Source: Ectocarpus siliculosus
Taxonomy: Eukaryota > Sar > Phaeophyceae > Ectocarpales > Ectocarpaceae
DNA: 11,637 nt
Direction of reading: 5' to 3'
Assembly (NCBI GenBank): GCA_000310025.1
Contig: FN649758.1
Location: forward strand, 2,020,526 to 2,032,162
The translations under genes and the position numbers were made by a program. Of this stretch, positions 1 through 8,252 are shown piece by piece. Below the pieces are notes generated by a model that had not been told where the DNA came from, did no database searches, and was given only the letters and a program-made list of their open reading frames with translations. The first letter of the stretch is position 1. Each line of letters starts with the position of its first letter.

Positions 1-106
1 GGTGTCCCTGATAGCTTTCAGCTCTGGGTGTCTATTGCAAGATGGGATTTACGGAAATAAGTACACACGCGAGTATGATAAGGGTCAACTGCCTGGCTTG
101 ACTCAC

Positions 107-1316
107 TTGGGAGGGTATCGTCCGCGCCCTTCCCGCTGCCGCTGCTCCCACTGCTGCCGGTGCTGCCACTCCGACGACCACTCTGCTCCTCGTTAGGAGA
201 CTGGCTCGGCCTGTGCCGTTGCTCTCGTCGTTTCTGCTGCTGATTGTTGCCGATGTGCTTGGCAACCCCTCTGCCGAACTCGTCTTCCGATCCCGAGAGG
301 TTGTCGTCCTTCACGAACGACGCTCCGTCCGCACTACCAATGTCGTTGTGGTCGTCATTTCCGCTCCCGCCCTTTCTACCATTGCCGGCGGTCGCTAGAC
401 CTTCTTCTCTGTTTGAACCTGCAGCGTCTCTCGTCCGTCCTGTCTCGTTTCCACCGTCGCTGCCCGTACCCCGTTCGACGTCTTTCTCCTCTGTATGGTG
501 GGGTAACCTTGCGACAACTACGCGCTCCTCTTCCTCCTCTCGCTGGCCTTCCGAAGGGGGAACATCTTGCCTCCTGCGTCGTTCACTACTGCTAGAGCTG
601 TTGAGTTCACTCACAGCCACCCCTGGTGGCGGTGCAAAACTGCCGGCCGGCGTCTCCTCACGACGCGAATCCCTGTCGCTCGGGTCATTACAATCAAGGC
701 CGGCAGTACGAGCCTGTTGGAGGTCAGGAGAGAGCCCGGGTTCCCGAGGAAAACCCCCTGTCGAGTCCGCTGCTCCTGAACCCTGAAGACCGCCCTTTAA
801 GCTACCCACACATGAAATATCATTGATCACATCACTACCAGAATCGCCGTTCAACGCCGGAGCATCCCAGCGTTGCTCGGCATGCTTCTCGTCTGAGCTT
901 CCGGCGTCGCCGGGAACGCCACTCGGGGTTTCCATTGCGGCAGGCGAGGGCTCCATGCAATGCTGTCGCCGACTTCCACCGCCCGCACCTTCTCCCCTGG
1001 TAGTAGAGACGCTGAGGTTTATCTGCTGCGGCCTTTCTTGTGCGATCCCTGATGACGCGGACTCTCGACCACGAGCTGTCGATGTTGTCACCGTTGGGGT
1101 TTGAGCGTCGAGCCTTTCCTCGATATCTTTGCACTGCGGGTAGGGAGGACTCAGTTCACTCGGCGGTACATCCTCGAGCTCGGTAGCAGCATTTCCCATG
1201 GAAGGAAGAGGGTCCACGCTTTCATCAACTTCGTGGTGTTGGCGTTGATTGGCCGCAACGCCCACCGCTGCTTCCCTCGCCCCCCCTGCCTCCTCCAATG
1301 GGTTCTGTTCTCCCAT
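107..1316 (-). CDS. Long exon of a hydrophilic, low-complexity (probably disordered) protein
   Basis: A minus-strand frame stays open for 432 codons from the ATG at 1316-1314 to a TGA at 18-20. I recognise no domain. The protein is rich in Ser, Gly, Glu, Asp and Arg, with a Ser run followed by an Arg run, a Glu run (EEEEER) and a Gly/Ser tail (GSTGSSGSSGSG). It has no membrane segment or signal peptide, so a disordered nuclear or scaffold-type protein is possible, but that is inference. A strong splice donor (GTGAGT, read on the minus strand from 106 to 101) suggests that the exon ends at 107 and the last ~29 residues of the frame are intron. The rest of the gene would then lie left of the window. 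The frame is also open upstream of the ATG to 1448 with similar composition (a Gln-rich stretch), where it meets the transposon end. The ATG at 1316 is therefore only the first Met after the insertion, not a proven start. Confidence 0.5.
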
Positions 1317-1445
1317 GTCGTGTTCATCGCAGCGAACCGCAGCGAGTTGGTCCTGTTCTTGTTGCTTTTCTTGTTGTTGCTGCCCTGTGTGCGAGCCTTG
1401 AGGCAGTACCCTTTCGTGGGTTAAACCATCCTCTGGTGTTGAGTA

Positions 1446-1469
1446 CAGTTAGCGCCCGCAATTAAGAAA
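1446..1469 (+). repeat. Left terminal inverted repeat of the 741-bp element
   Basis: This is a 24-bp repeat, identical to the reverse complement of 2163-2186. Its inner end contains the TAAGAAA motif (1463-1469). The preceding TA (1444-1445) is the presumed target duplication. Confidence 0.9.
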
Positions 1470-2138
1470 TATTTTGTTAAGAATTGAGGCTCACTTTTTC
1501 ACGAAAAATAAGAAAATAGGCTTAAGAAACATAGCTCAATCTGGGTCACACAGTAAGAAATGTCTCAATAAGAAACACAGCAGCGACTGCTGCCCTACTA
1601 CATAAGAAACGAGGGGTTACGGGGGAGTGTGTCGAATAAGAAACAAACCCCACAGCTCTCTCGCTCTTTCCCCCTCTCCCCCTACCCCCCCCCCTTCCCA
1701 TAGTGCATTATTATTAGATGTACGCCGAGGGGGGAGTGTTTTTTTTTGCGGCGCCCCCTCCGGCCCCCTGCGGGCTCTGCGCTCTGCCTTGCTGGCCGCT
1801 AAAGCTCTGATTTTCGTTGTTGACTGTCAGCGTGCGGGTGAGGCATCATGCGGTGTTCATGCATTTGTTTAGTTTCAGCCCTCACTCATGAGGGGGGTAC
1901 AAGACCTTGTAGCGATAGCAAGACGTTGCCGTTGAATACATTTCGCTTCTAGGGAGTGGCCTTACGTGCAGCCGTCGGTAGTGAGAATCGGGATTGAGTA
2001 CGGGAGGCGAGGAAAGCAGAGAAATAAGAAATTGCCGATTTAAGAAATTCAGCAGGATTTGGCTGCACGACAAAATAAGAAACATGATATATAAGAAACT
2101 GAACGGCATACGCTGAGTTTATAGCCCACAATAAGAAT
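1463..2138 (+). repeat. Spaced TAAGAAA motif array (paired, about 15 and 31-35 nt apart)
   Basis: Exact plus-strand copies start at 1463, 1509, 1523, 1554, 1569, 1603, 1637, 2025, 2041, 2076 and 2092. TAAGAAT variants start at 1478 and 2132. The spacing is not random: pairs 14-16 nt apart (1463/1478, 1509/1523, 1554/1569, 2025/2041, 2076/2092) recur about every 45-51 nt. The sequence between motifs is not conserved, so this is a spaced binding-site-like array rather than a simple tandem repeat. Binding by a transposase or host protein is inference. Confidence 0.75.
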
Positions 2139-2162
2139 TCGAGGCTGGACCTGAAATCAGCG

Positions 2163-2186
2163 TTTCTTAATTGCGGGCGCTAACTG
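2163..2186 (-). repeat. Right terminal inverted repeat of the 741-bp element
   Basis: This is the exact inverted partner of 1446-1469, followed by TA (2187-2188). No similarity continues beyond TA on either side, which fixes the element boundary. Confidence 0.9.
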
Positions 2187-2188
2187 TA

Positions 2189-2445
2189 TGTCGTGAGCAG
2201 CGAGGGAGAGTTGGGCGAGGTGGTCTTATCGTCAGTTGAAAGATACGCAGATATACTGGCGCGCGTACGTGGGCGCCAAAAGCAACACTGCTTAGAAGTA
2301 CTTCCTACTTGTACTCAATCCGATGTGGTCTCTGGAGATTGATGCTTATTGTCTAGACTTACCGCTGGGTTGGAGTCACTCGCAGAGATAATTACACTGA
2401 TAATTATTAATTTGTGCTATTGATAGTGGCTGCAAAGGGTACGCA
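2189..2445. other. Unassigned sequence right of the 741-bp element
   Basis: No independent gene is seen. On the minus strand, 2314-2189 is open for 42 codons in the register that would join the long minus-strand frame if the element were removed. An upstream TGA (2315-2317) ends that frame, and possible AG splice acceptors occur near this point. The stretch may thus be exon or intron of the gene on the left. Confidence 0.3.
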
Positions 2446-2727
2446 ATGCACGTGATGGGAGGCTCGAAGTTCGTGCGTGTGCACTTGGAAGACCGCCAAA
2501 AGGATGATGTTGTTGAATACGCGGTTCAACCACATATCACTGCAGTAATGACACGAACATTGGATGGAGTCACAGCCGTGACGTTCGTTTCTGGAATTAC
2601 GAAGGAGATGTGCCGCCGCCGATCGCGAAAATGCAGATACATTCAATCGAGGCAACCTCCGCACCAACAATTTTCGAGCGATACACGCTTCTCGTTTATT
2701 TTTACCAGACACATACACCATCTTTGA
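2446..2727 (+). CDS. Small hypothetical protein, 93 aa
   Basis: An ATG-to-stop ORF of 93 codons begins MHVMGGSKFVRVHLEDRQ. About 70% of its first ~55 codons start with a purine, which is typical of coding sequence. The first half (VEYAVQPHITAVMTR and onward) alternates polar and hydrophobic residues like a beta-rich fold. The second half is Arg-rich and looks less natural, so a real exon might stop earlier. In frame, the sequence is open for 14 codons before the ATG back to a TAA, so it could also be an internal exon. I recognise no family, and a chance ORF is quite possible. An overlapping minus-strand ORF (2407-2754) looks poorer. Confidence 0.25.
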   Translation: MHVMGGSKFVRVHLEDRQKDDVVEYAVQPHITAVMTRTLDGVTAVTFVSGITKEMCRRRSRKCRYIQSRQPPHQQFSSDTRFSFIFTRHIHHL

Positions 2728-3563
2728 TACAATATACCGGTGGCACGCCCTCACCTGTTGAACGTCGTGTTACTCCTGTATGATCGACATGGTGTCCACT
2801 CATCATGTCGCCGGTAGTGGGGCCGTACTCCTGTTGCAACCTCGCTCATTTGCAAATCGTCAACCGTAAACTTGTTTTGACAAGTACGTGTTCATTTCAC
2901 GCGGCGAAGTCTGATGACGATCCCCGATCCACAAGGTGGAGACACATCAAAGTGTTGCACACCCGCGAAAAGCCAAGAACACGAAAACAACATGTTCGGT
3001 GCGGCGCATCATCAACAGGTTTGGTTCCCAAACCATGAAACCGTCGGTCAAATTCCAAGCGACAATTTCGGAATTTTTTCTGTGTCTCATTCGTTTTTGG
3101 TACATTTGGTACTAGCGGGTCGTGTGTTTTGTGTGTACGAGCGGGTCGTGTGCACTTGAAAATAGGTGCGAATACGGCGCCCATGAAAGACGAATAAAGA
3201 GGCTTCGAAACTTGGTCAGTCCAACGCTTCGTCTAGAGGGGGGGTCGTTTAATGGAAGGTTAGGTGCCTCGCCCAGAGAGAGCACGTGTCTACAGCCTGT
3301 TGTGCCCCCCAACATTTTGGTTTGGTCACCGTCGCTCTGATATATCATCGGACCTCGTGGACCATTTCACCTCGTTCCCTCTCCTCTACCCTACTGCAGT
3401 TAGCTTGTAGCGAATCATCCTTACCGTAACACCAACTACTGTGCGCTACAAGAGGCGGCCCGCGCTGCCTAAGTTCCACCGGCGAAACGCGGCGGAACTT
3501 CGACCCCATACACTGCCGCCGCTGTCTGTGTGCGGTGCTCTCTGACCACCGCCGGCCGACCAG
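2728..3563. other. Unassigned region upstream of the ankyrin pseudogene
   Basis: Only short, unconvincing frames occur on both strands. The region contains a short imperfect direct repeat (3109-3126 and 3135-3152) and a single AATAAA at 3193-3198. The last ~200 bases probably include the former promoter and 5' leader of the ankyrin gene, but no TATA-like or other clear promoter element can be pointed to. Confidence 0.3.
3109..3152 (+). repeat. Direct repeat, 18-bp unit at a 26-bp period
   Basis: GTAC(T/G)AGCGGGTCGTGTG occurs at 3109-3126 and again at 3135-3152 with one mismatch. The spacer is T/G-rich. No function is evident. Confidence 0.6.
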
Positions 3564-4856
3564 ATGCCCCAAGTGCCTCACCCCCAGCAGCGGCCTCGTG
3601 GCCCTACGAGTTCTTTGCATTCCGCTGCTGCTGCTGGTTCTTTCGAGAGTGCAGCTGCTGTTCTTGCGAGCGGTGCTCTCGACATTAATCAGGCAGATCC
3701 GAAGGGCTGGACCGCTCTCATGATCGCTTCCCGCCAAGGACACTCGCGCATTGTCAGGATGTTTCTGGACAAGGGCGCAGAGGTCTTGATAACAGAGGAT
3801 CGAGGCTATACTGCTTTGCACTAGTCCGCTATAGCAGGACACCCGGCCGTGACCAAGATGCTGGTGGAGGCCGGTGCACCCCTCGAGGTTGCCACCAAAC
3901 AGCAGCTTTGCACGCCGCTTCAGATTGCTGCTGTCAACGGATGCGCCGCGTCCATGACAACATTACTCGAGGCCGGCGCGAATCTCAACAGCCGTCGGTT
4001 TGATGGGGCAACGCCGCTATTTTTGGCGGCGTGGGAAGGGAACGTGGATGCGGTAAGGCTGCTACTTCTTGCGAAGGTAGACCCGCTCTTGACCCCCCAC
4101 CTTGGTACGTCTGAAAGGGCCTCCCTCCCGTTGGACGTTGCGGCGGGTCTTGGACACCTGGAAGTGGTAAACGAGCTGATCCGGCAGGTTGGCATCGGCG
4201 GATGTGGTGGCTCAAGCGGAGGTGTACGTGCTCTCCAGCAGGCCGCTCGGAACAAACATTTGGACATGCTGACTGTTCTAACCAACGCCGGAGTGGTAGA
4301 CACAGGATTAGCGCGCGGCCGCCGCATTTGGAGGCGTGGCCCCCTTGAAGTTTCTGTTGGAGCAGGCAAGGGCGAGGAAAACCACGGGTGGACCTGCGTA
4401 TGTGAACACCCACAGCGGTGTCGGTTTGACGCCATTGCTTGTTGGCATCAGCGATGCCGCCCCAGAGTTGTGCGGTTGCTTGTCGAAGCGGGAGCGGACA
4501 CGACATCCACGGTTCCAATCGACGGCCTACCTGGTACGGACAACATCACACCCATGGGTCTCACGATGCTTCTCCTCCATGATTTGGGAACTGAACCATT
4601 GACAGAGGAGCAGCTGAATGCCCTAGAGGCCATACACCGCTTGCTGCTGCGAGTGGAGGCACTTCACGCGGTCTCTTGGCTGTGGTCTAGCGATATCTGC
4701 AACTGCACCTATTCTACGGCACAGGGCACCGACCGGACGACGTCGAAATCGACAGCTGGAACACCGCTCGTGTTGACGATGAGGCAAAGGGCTCGATCTA
4801 AAGAGCGTGAGGTTCCTTTGGCGGCCCTGTTGAGGTGGGATGTTGTAGTGACGTGA
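3564..4856 (+). pseudogene. Ankyrin-repeat protein gene, broken by a stop and two frameshifts
   Basis: The frame starting at the ATG at 3564 (first in frame after a TGA at 3543) encodes a chain of ankyrin repeats. Clear units begin near DPKGWTALMIASRQGHSRIV, DRGYTALH, CTPLQIAAVNGCAA, DGATPLFLAAWEGNVDAVRL, LPLDVAAGLGHLEVV and VRALQQAARNKHLDML. Ankyrin repeats are protein-binding scaffolds, and no enzyme domain is seen. The breaks are visible. TAG at 3822-3824 sits where the TALHLSA-type ankyrin core expects Leu (TTG to TAG would be one change). Near 4311-4325 the similarity moves to the +1 frame (APLKFLLEQARARKTTGGPA). Near 4455-4467 it returns to the original frame (PRVVRLLVEAGADTT). A C-terminal part with EAIHRLLLRVEALHAVSWLW follows, to TGA at 4854. 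The coding frame has no obvious intron. The style resembles a large ankyrin family I recall from brown algae. Assembly errors could mimic the frameshifts. Confidence 0.75.
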
Positions 4857-5030
4857 AGATCTGTATCCCACCCTATGCATTGTAGCTCTGAATGAAAATT
4901 GGGGTAAAACAAATGAAGAAACCCAAAGAGAGTCCAACAGCACTCGCGAAGAATATTTCCCCTCCAGACCAAGTCCAGCACAGTGGGATACTTGTAGGAA
5001 GAAAAAGTCAGAAAACAAAATGTAGTACTA
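4857..5030. other. Short spacer after the ankyrin pseudogene
   Basis: AT-richer sequence between the pseudogene stop and the next element, probably the former 3' untranslated region. No gene is seen. Confidence 0.3.
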
Positions 5031-5660
5031 CAGTGTCCCGGCCCGCTCAGAAAGAGAACCGTAACAAGATGTCGAGGCTCGAAGTTTTGTTGATGTACGA
5101 GAATTGGCCTAAGAAATCGGGCTTAGCCGGCAACACCACACGAATCCTGCCACTTGTATTTTGGAGGTGGGCAATGGCCCGTGATCAATCGGTAGACACA
5201 GTAGGGCTCTCAGCCTTGCTCGCAATAGGCATTTCTTATGAGCGAGTCTGAAGACCGGGTGGCTCCTATTCGGAAACTTGTTCACACGACAAGCATCTAG
5301 ACTCCAGGGAGTATCATATGCAACATGAAATTAAACCTGAAAGAAACTATCCCTTCAACCAATCCACCGCTAATCGTCGTTTCTCGGTGGTGTGCGGGGG
5401 TTGGCATGTAGATTACTGAACAGGCCTGGAGATAAGAAACATCGATCTCGGGTCTTATATTTTATCGCCACTGCTGTCCAACACAGGCTTTTGTATGCTT
5501 GAAGTAGACTTTACTATAAGATCCACCGCTAAGCTGTTTTTTTTAACCCAGGATTCTTATTTTGGTGAAGTTTGGTTATTTTTGAGCCTCTACAGTATTT
5601 CTTAACGAATAGTCTAATACTTGTACAAAGTATTTCTTAACTGCGAGCGAGCCTGTTCTG
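5031..5660. mobile_element. Second, decayed TA-flanked element related to the 741-bp MITE
   Basis: The left end (CAGTGTCCCGGCCCGCTC) follows TA at 5029-5030, and the right end, read inward on the minus strand (CAGAACAGGCTCGCTCGCAG), follows TA at 5661-5662. The two ends share CAG and GGC(C/T)CGCTC but are not perfect repeats. The right end resembles the right end of the 741-bp element: TTTCTTAA, then a TGCG/GCG block, then CTGTATG. The interior has TAAGAAA at 5110 and 5433 and its reverse complement at 5233, 5598 and 5633. It also has a 12-bp direct repeat (ATCCACCGCTAA) near 5362 and at 5521. There is no transposase ORF. The boundaries are less certain than for the other two elements, and the call rests mainly on motif content and end similarity. 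Confidence 0.42.
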
Positions 5661-6020
5661 TATGCCACGTAGATCTCTCGTGTCGTCGCGATCGCCGTGG
5701 TGTTGTATTTTTTGTGCCGCTCTGGGTTCTATCGTTGTCCTGATCTGTATCTGGCCGTGTTTGCTTGGCTTGCGATGCTTCGAGTCTATGTAATGATTGA
5801 TCCGCTTCGGTATTGAGGTTGAAATGACTCCTTGTAAGGATGAAGGCATTAGACAAAACGGTGGGGTTTTTGTGTTGCGGGGCCACGGTGCTCCTCGCAC
5901 ATGGTTTTTCGAGAGCGGCAAACGCCTACCTACGCTCTAGCCGACTCCGACCGATGTTCAGACCGCCTCTCTGCTTTGTGTCGCTCGTCGTCTTTCGCAC
6001 CCGTACGCTGTTGTTGCAGG
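5661..6020. other. Unassigned region; likely intron or 5' part of a plus-strand gene
   Basis: The last ~60 bases (about 5960-6020) are pyrimidine-rich and end in CTGTTGTTGCAG, a good 3' splice site. A 43-codon ORF (5662-5793) encodes a Cys-rich hydrophobic stretch (CAALGSIVVLICIWPCLLGL) but has no other support. A plus frame from an ATG at 5840 reads through to 6193, but its first half has little coding bias. Confidence 0.25.
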
Positions 6021-6193
6021 TATTCGTCAAAGCCATGATGGACAAGGGGGCCTCGTCAGCCTCCGGATTTGTCGTCGGACGGCGTGGCGTGGTGGGCACT
6101 CGCGTAGCAGCATCCATGCCCAGGCGTGGATTGGACGAAGTGGCTCCAGGCAAATTTCGATGGGTTATTGTGTTCATGCCCGAAGATGTCTAG
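6021..6193 (+). CDS. Candidate terminal exon, unknown protein
   Basis: This stretch follows the splice acceptor CTGTTGTTGCAG and is open for 57 codons to TAG (6191-6193). It encodes a sequence starting VFVKAMMDKGASSASGFVVG and ending FRWVIVFMPEDV. About two thirds of its codons start with a purine, against about 40% in the same frame before the acceptor. This contrast supports the exon boundary. I recognise no domain. The frame is also open upstream to an ATG at 5840, so an unspliced 117-aa protein is the alternative. The opposite-strand frames here (5926-6177 and 6056-6349) are weaker. Confidence 0.3.
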
Positions 6194-6284
6194 AGCTTCC
6201 GGTTTGGGCGTTAAAAGGACACCCGCAGCGATGCTGCCAGTACGATCAACAATGATCCCTCTGAAAAGGACGTTCGTAAAGGAC

Positions 6285-6322
6285 AAACCTGAGAACCCTT
6301 GCGAAACCTGAAAACCCCTGCG
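6285..6322 (+). repeat. Two tandem copies of a 19-bp unit
   Basis: AAACCTGARAACCCYTGCG occurs twice head to tail (6285-6303 and 6304-6322) with two differences. It is a local tandem duplication of unknown role. Confidence 0.7.
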
Positions 6323-7323
6323 ATATAGAGGTGCTTGGAACATAACCACAAGGCTTGTATACGAGGAAAGGGGTCAGGGAGGAAAGCAAACGGAAGGCAG
6401 GAACCAAATGATTTGTAGTATGCCACCGACCCAACATGTTTCTCCCGTATTGTCTTCTATTGTCTTCGGGACTGAAGTTCTAAAACAGGTATCCCTCTGT
6501 ACGTGAGCATTGCCTCGAGCGCCGTGGGCATTCGTTTTCGAGGTTGGCTATGTTTCGAGAACAGAAAGGGGCGTCAGCCAGACAGAAAAAAACGCAATGG
6601 TACTGTTCGCCGTTCCGAGACACCACTCACTAATCAATGCTCCAAGTGTTGCTGATGATGATGACCTCGCGTGTGTGCGTTGACGTCCCACTCAATGTCG
6701 ACAACGTCCGAACCACATGGTTGATACAACACGAAGCAAATAGAGACACGCAAATGGCAAACTGGGTCGTTTCGAAGAGGGCATCGTCAACATCATTGCG
6801 ATAAAACCTGTTTATGCCTCGCTGGAGCATTTGAGGCCGCTCCGTGTCGTGTAGGATGAAACTTCGGTGCTTCTCTTCGTGCCTGGCGGTAAGTGAGCCG
6901 AAGCACTGAGCGGAGTGGAACCTTGCCAAGACCGTGGTCGTATGTTGGTTAGCGTCGCCAATGTTCCAGGTCAGTGCAGCCTTGTAAGGCAGTTAACGCC
7001 TCAGGGCTACTGACTGTCGGCCCGATTTGGGAGTGTAGGTTGAACACGGGGTTATTTTGGCACCTACAGTACCGTGTGAAACCAACCGCGGCGGCATTTG
7101 CTAGGAGCGACAACACCACCACCCACTGCCTCGGCATGTAACCTGAAAAGGGGACATCAGCGAAAGGCCATGTACTCGAAAAATAGTCGCTCGGGAATAG
7201 CCCCGCACTCAACAGACGCCATCTTCCTTTGTGTGGGGTCCCACAAGCACTTCCAATTATGTCAATGGGACCCGCAAAGCGTAGTCAGCCTGTGGTGTGG
7301 CAGCAGCTTAAATGTCACAAACT
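6323..7323. other. Region without a supportable gene
   Basis: Both strands have only modest frames. The best is on the minus strand at 6929-6630 (about 99 codons, containing HDTERPQMLQRGINRFYRND). It starts with TTG rather than ATG and has only mild coding bias, so I do not call it. No repeats or RNA genes are seen. Confidence 0.25.
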
Positions 7324-7421
7324 TTAGTGCTCGGAAACAAGCGTGAAATGTCCAATATCCCCCCTGTTCCCAGGGCCGCGTCCAACGACCTCGACCGCAC
7401 CTGCCGATGTCCTGTCCAAAA
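7324..7421 (-). CDS. Weak candidate C-terminal exon, unknown protein
   Basis: On the minus strand, after a possible acceptor (ATTTTCGACCTGAG), a frame encodes VLDRTSAGAVEVVGRGPGNR and runs on to TAA at 7326-7324. About three quarters of its codons start with a purine. It is short, the acceptor is mediocre and no neighbouring exon fits in phase, so this may be chance. Confidence 0.15.
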
Positions 7422-7939
7422 CTCAGGTCGAAAATCCATCACAACGCCGGGTGAAAAAAAAAACCTTGGGGCAAAAATCACACTCAACTCAAATTCAACC
7501 AGGGACAGGCAGTCGTACGAACGTTTTCTTCCACACCAAGACCACCGGAAGCAACGCAAACAACAACAACGGCAGGCGTACGCAGATCGCACAAATGTTG
7601 TCCAATCAGTTCACACCATCAGCACACAACGCTGGGCAACCTAGCAATACCAAAATAACGGCTATCAGCGAGAGAAACCAACAAACTATCGTCGGTCCTC
7701 AGCTCCTACACCCCTTCCACGCGACACTTCTTGCGTTTTCATAGAGAGGCAACAAATGGGCAACGCCCAAAATGATACTCAGAGAGCCTCGAACCCAAGG
7801 TTGAACTCCGCCCGATCAGGCATCACGCAGAAGAAATGAAAGGGTCACAGCAGTCAACCCGAGGAGGGGGAGGGGGGGGGGTCCTTATTGGCATACTAGT
7901 GCGGCGTCTTGTCGTGTTGGTGCTCTTTTCGGTCCTCAG
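7422..7939. other. Unassigned; A/C-rich then G-run, pyrimidine-rich end
   Basis: Low-complexity A/C-rich sequence around 7440-7740 gives two overlapping Asn/Gln/Thr-rich frames with no coding bias that I trust. A G-rich run (G10 at 7872-7881, preceded by GGAGGGGGA) could form a G-quadruplex. The stretch ends in a pyrimidine-rich acceptor-like sequence, CTCTTTTCGGTCCTCAG. Confidence 0.25.
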
Positions 7940-8066
7940 CCAAGACGCGGTCAAGCTGTCTCGTCACTCTTTCTACTACCACTTAGCCGACGTGGACACC
8001 ACGACCGGAGCCCTCACACGGGCCGGGATGTACGCCCATCTTCTAGCAGCAAAAACGCAAACACAA
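7940..8066 (+). CDS. Weak candidate internal exon on the plus strand
   Basis: This stretch follows the acceptor-like CTCTTTTCGGTCCTCAG and precedes GTACAC. The frame encodes QDAVKLSRHSFYYHLADVDT and continues TTGALTRAGMYAHLLAA, with GC-rich third positions (about 70%). The frame continues open on both sides (7836-8216). No family is recognised and the downstream splice phase does not match an obvious partner, so it may be a chance ORF inside GC-rich intergenic DNA. Confidence 0.18.
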
Positions 8067-8252
8067 GTACACCGGATCCCAAACCAGCACTTAAGCACAG
8101 AGGGAAACTCCCCGGTCTGCGGGGGTCCTGTTCCCGCCGTAGAGAGCGACAGCGTGTTCATTGCGCCCCGTTCTTCCGCTTGGTCGAACGGTTCCTTCTT
8201 TCGCTCTTACTGGTAGAAAGGGGCCCGCACATAGAGGTTGGTATGACTTTGG

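Larger units (their letters stand above)
1446..2186. mobile_element. 741-bp TA-flanked MITE-like DNA transposon with TAAGAAA motif array
   Basis: Perfect 24-bp terminal inverted repeats lie at 1446-1469 and 2163-2186, beginning CAGTTAGCGCCCGC, and the element is flanked on both sides by TA (1444-1445 and 2187-2188). The interior has no convincing ORF, so it would need a transposase from elsewhere. TA duplication and CAGT-like ends fit Tc1/mariner-type elements, but the family is inference. Beyond the ends, ten exact TAAGAAA copies run in one orientation in the two subterminal zones (1509-1643 and 2025-2098). One further copy lies in each terminal repeat, with the right-end copy inverted. The core (about 1650-2010) holds a C10 run at 1685-1694, a T9 run at 1739-1747 and a GC-rich patch. 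The perfect terminal repeats suggest a recent insertion. Confidence 0.85.

Noticed and set aside
244-786. 180-codon plus-strand ORF
   Set aside because: It is the antisense mirror of the long minus-strand frame. Its Ser/Pro/Leu composition simply reflects Gly/Glu/Arg codons on the other strand.
1463-2138. CRISPR-like or satellite array
   Set aside because: The repeated unit is only 7 bp, spacing is not uniform and it lies inside a transposon with inverted ends in eukaryotic DNA.
3345-3842. 165-codon minus-strand ORF
   Set aside because: It overlaps the ankyrin-coding strand and has no recognisable domain; the plus-strand ankyrin match explains the sequence.
3920-4518. Minus-strand ORFs of 171 and 177 codons
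   Set aside because: They are antisense shadows of the ankyrin repeats in GC-rich sequence.
6630-6929. 99-codon minus-strand ORF
   Set aside because: It starts with TTG, has weak bias and no splice support or family; it is kept only as a note.
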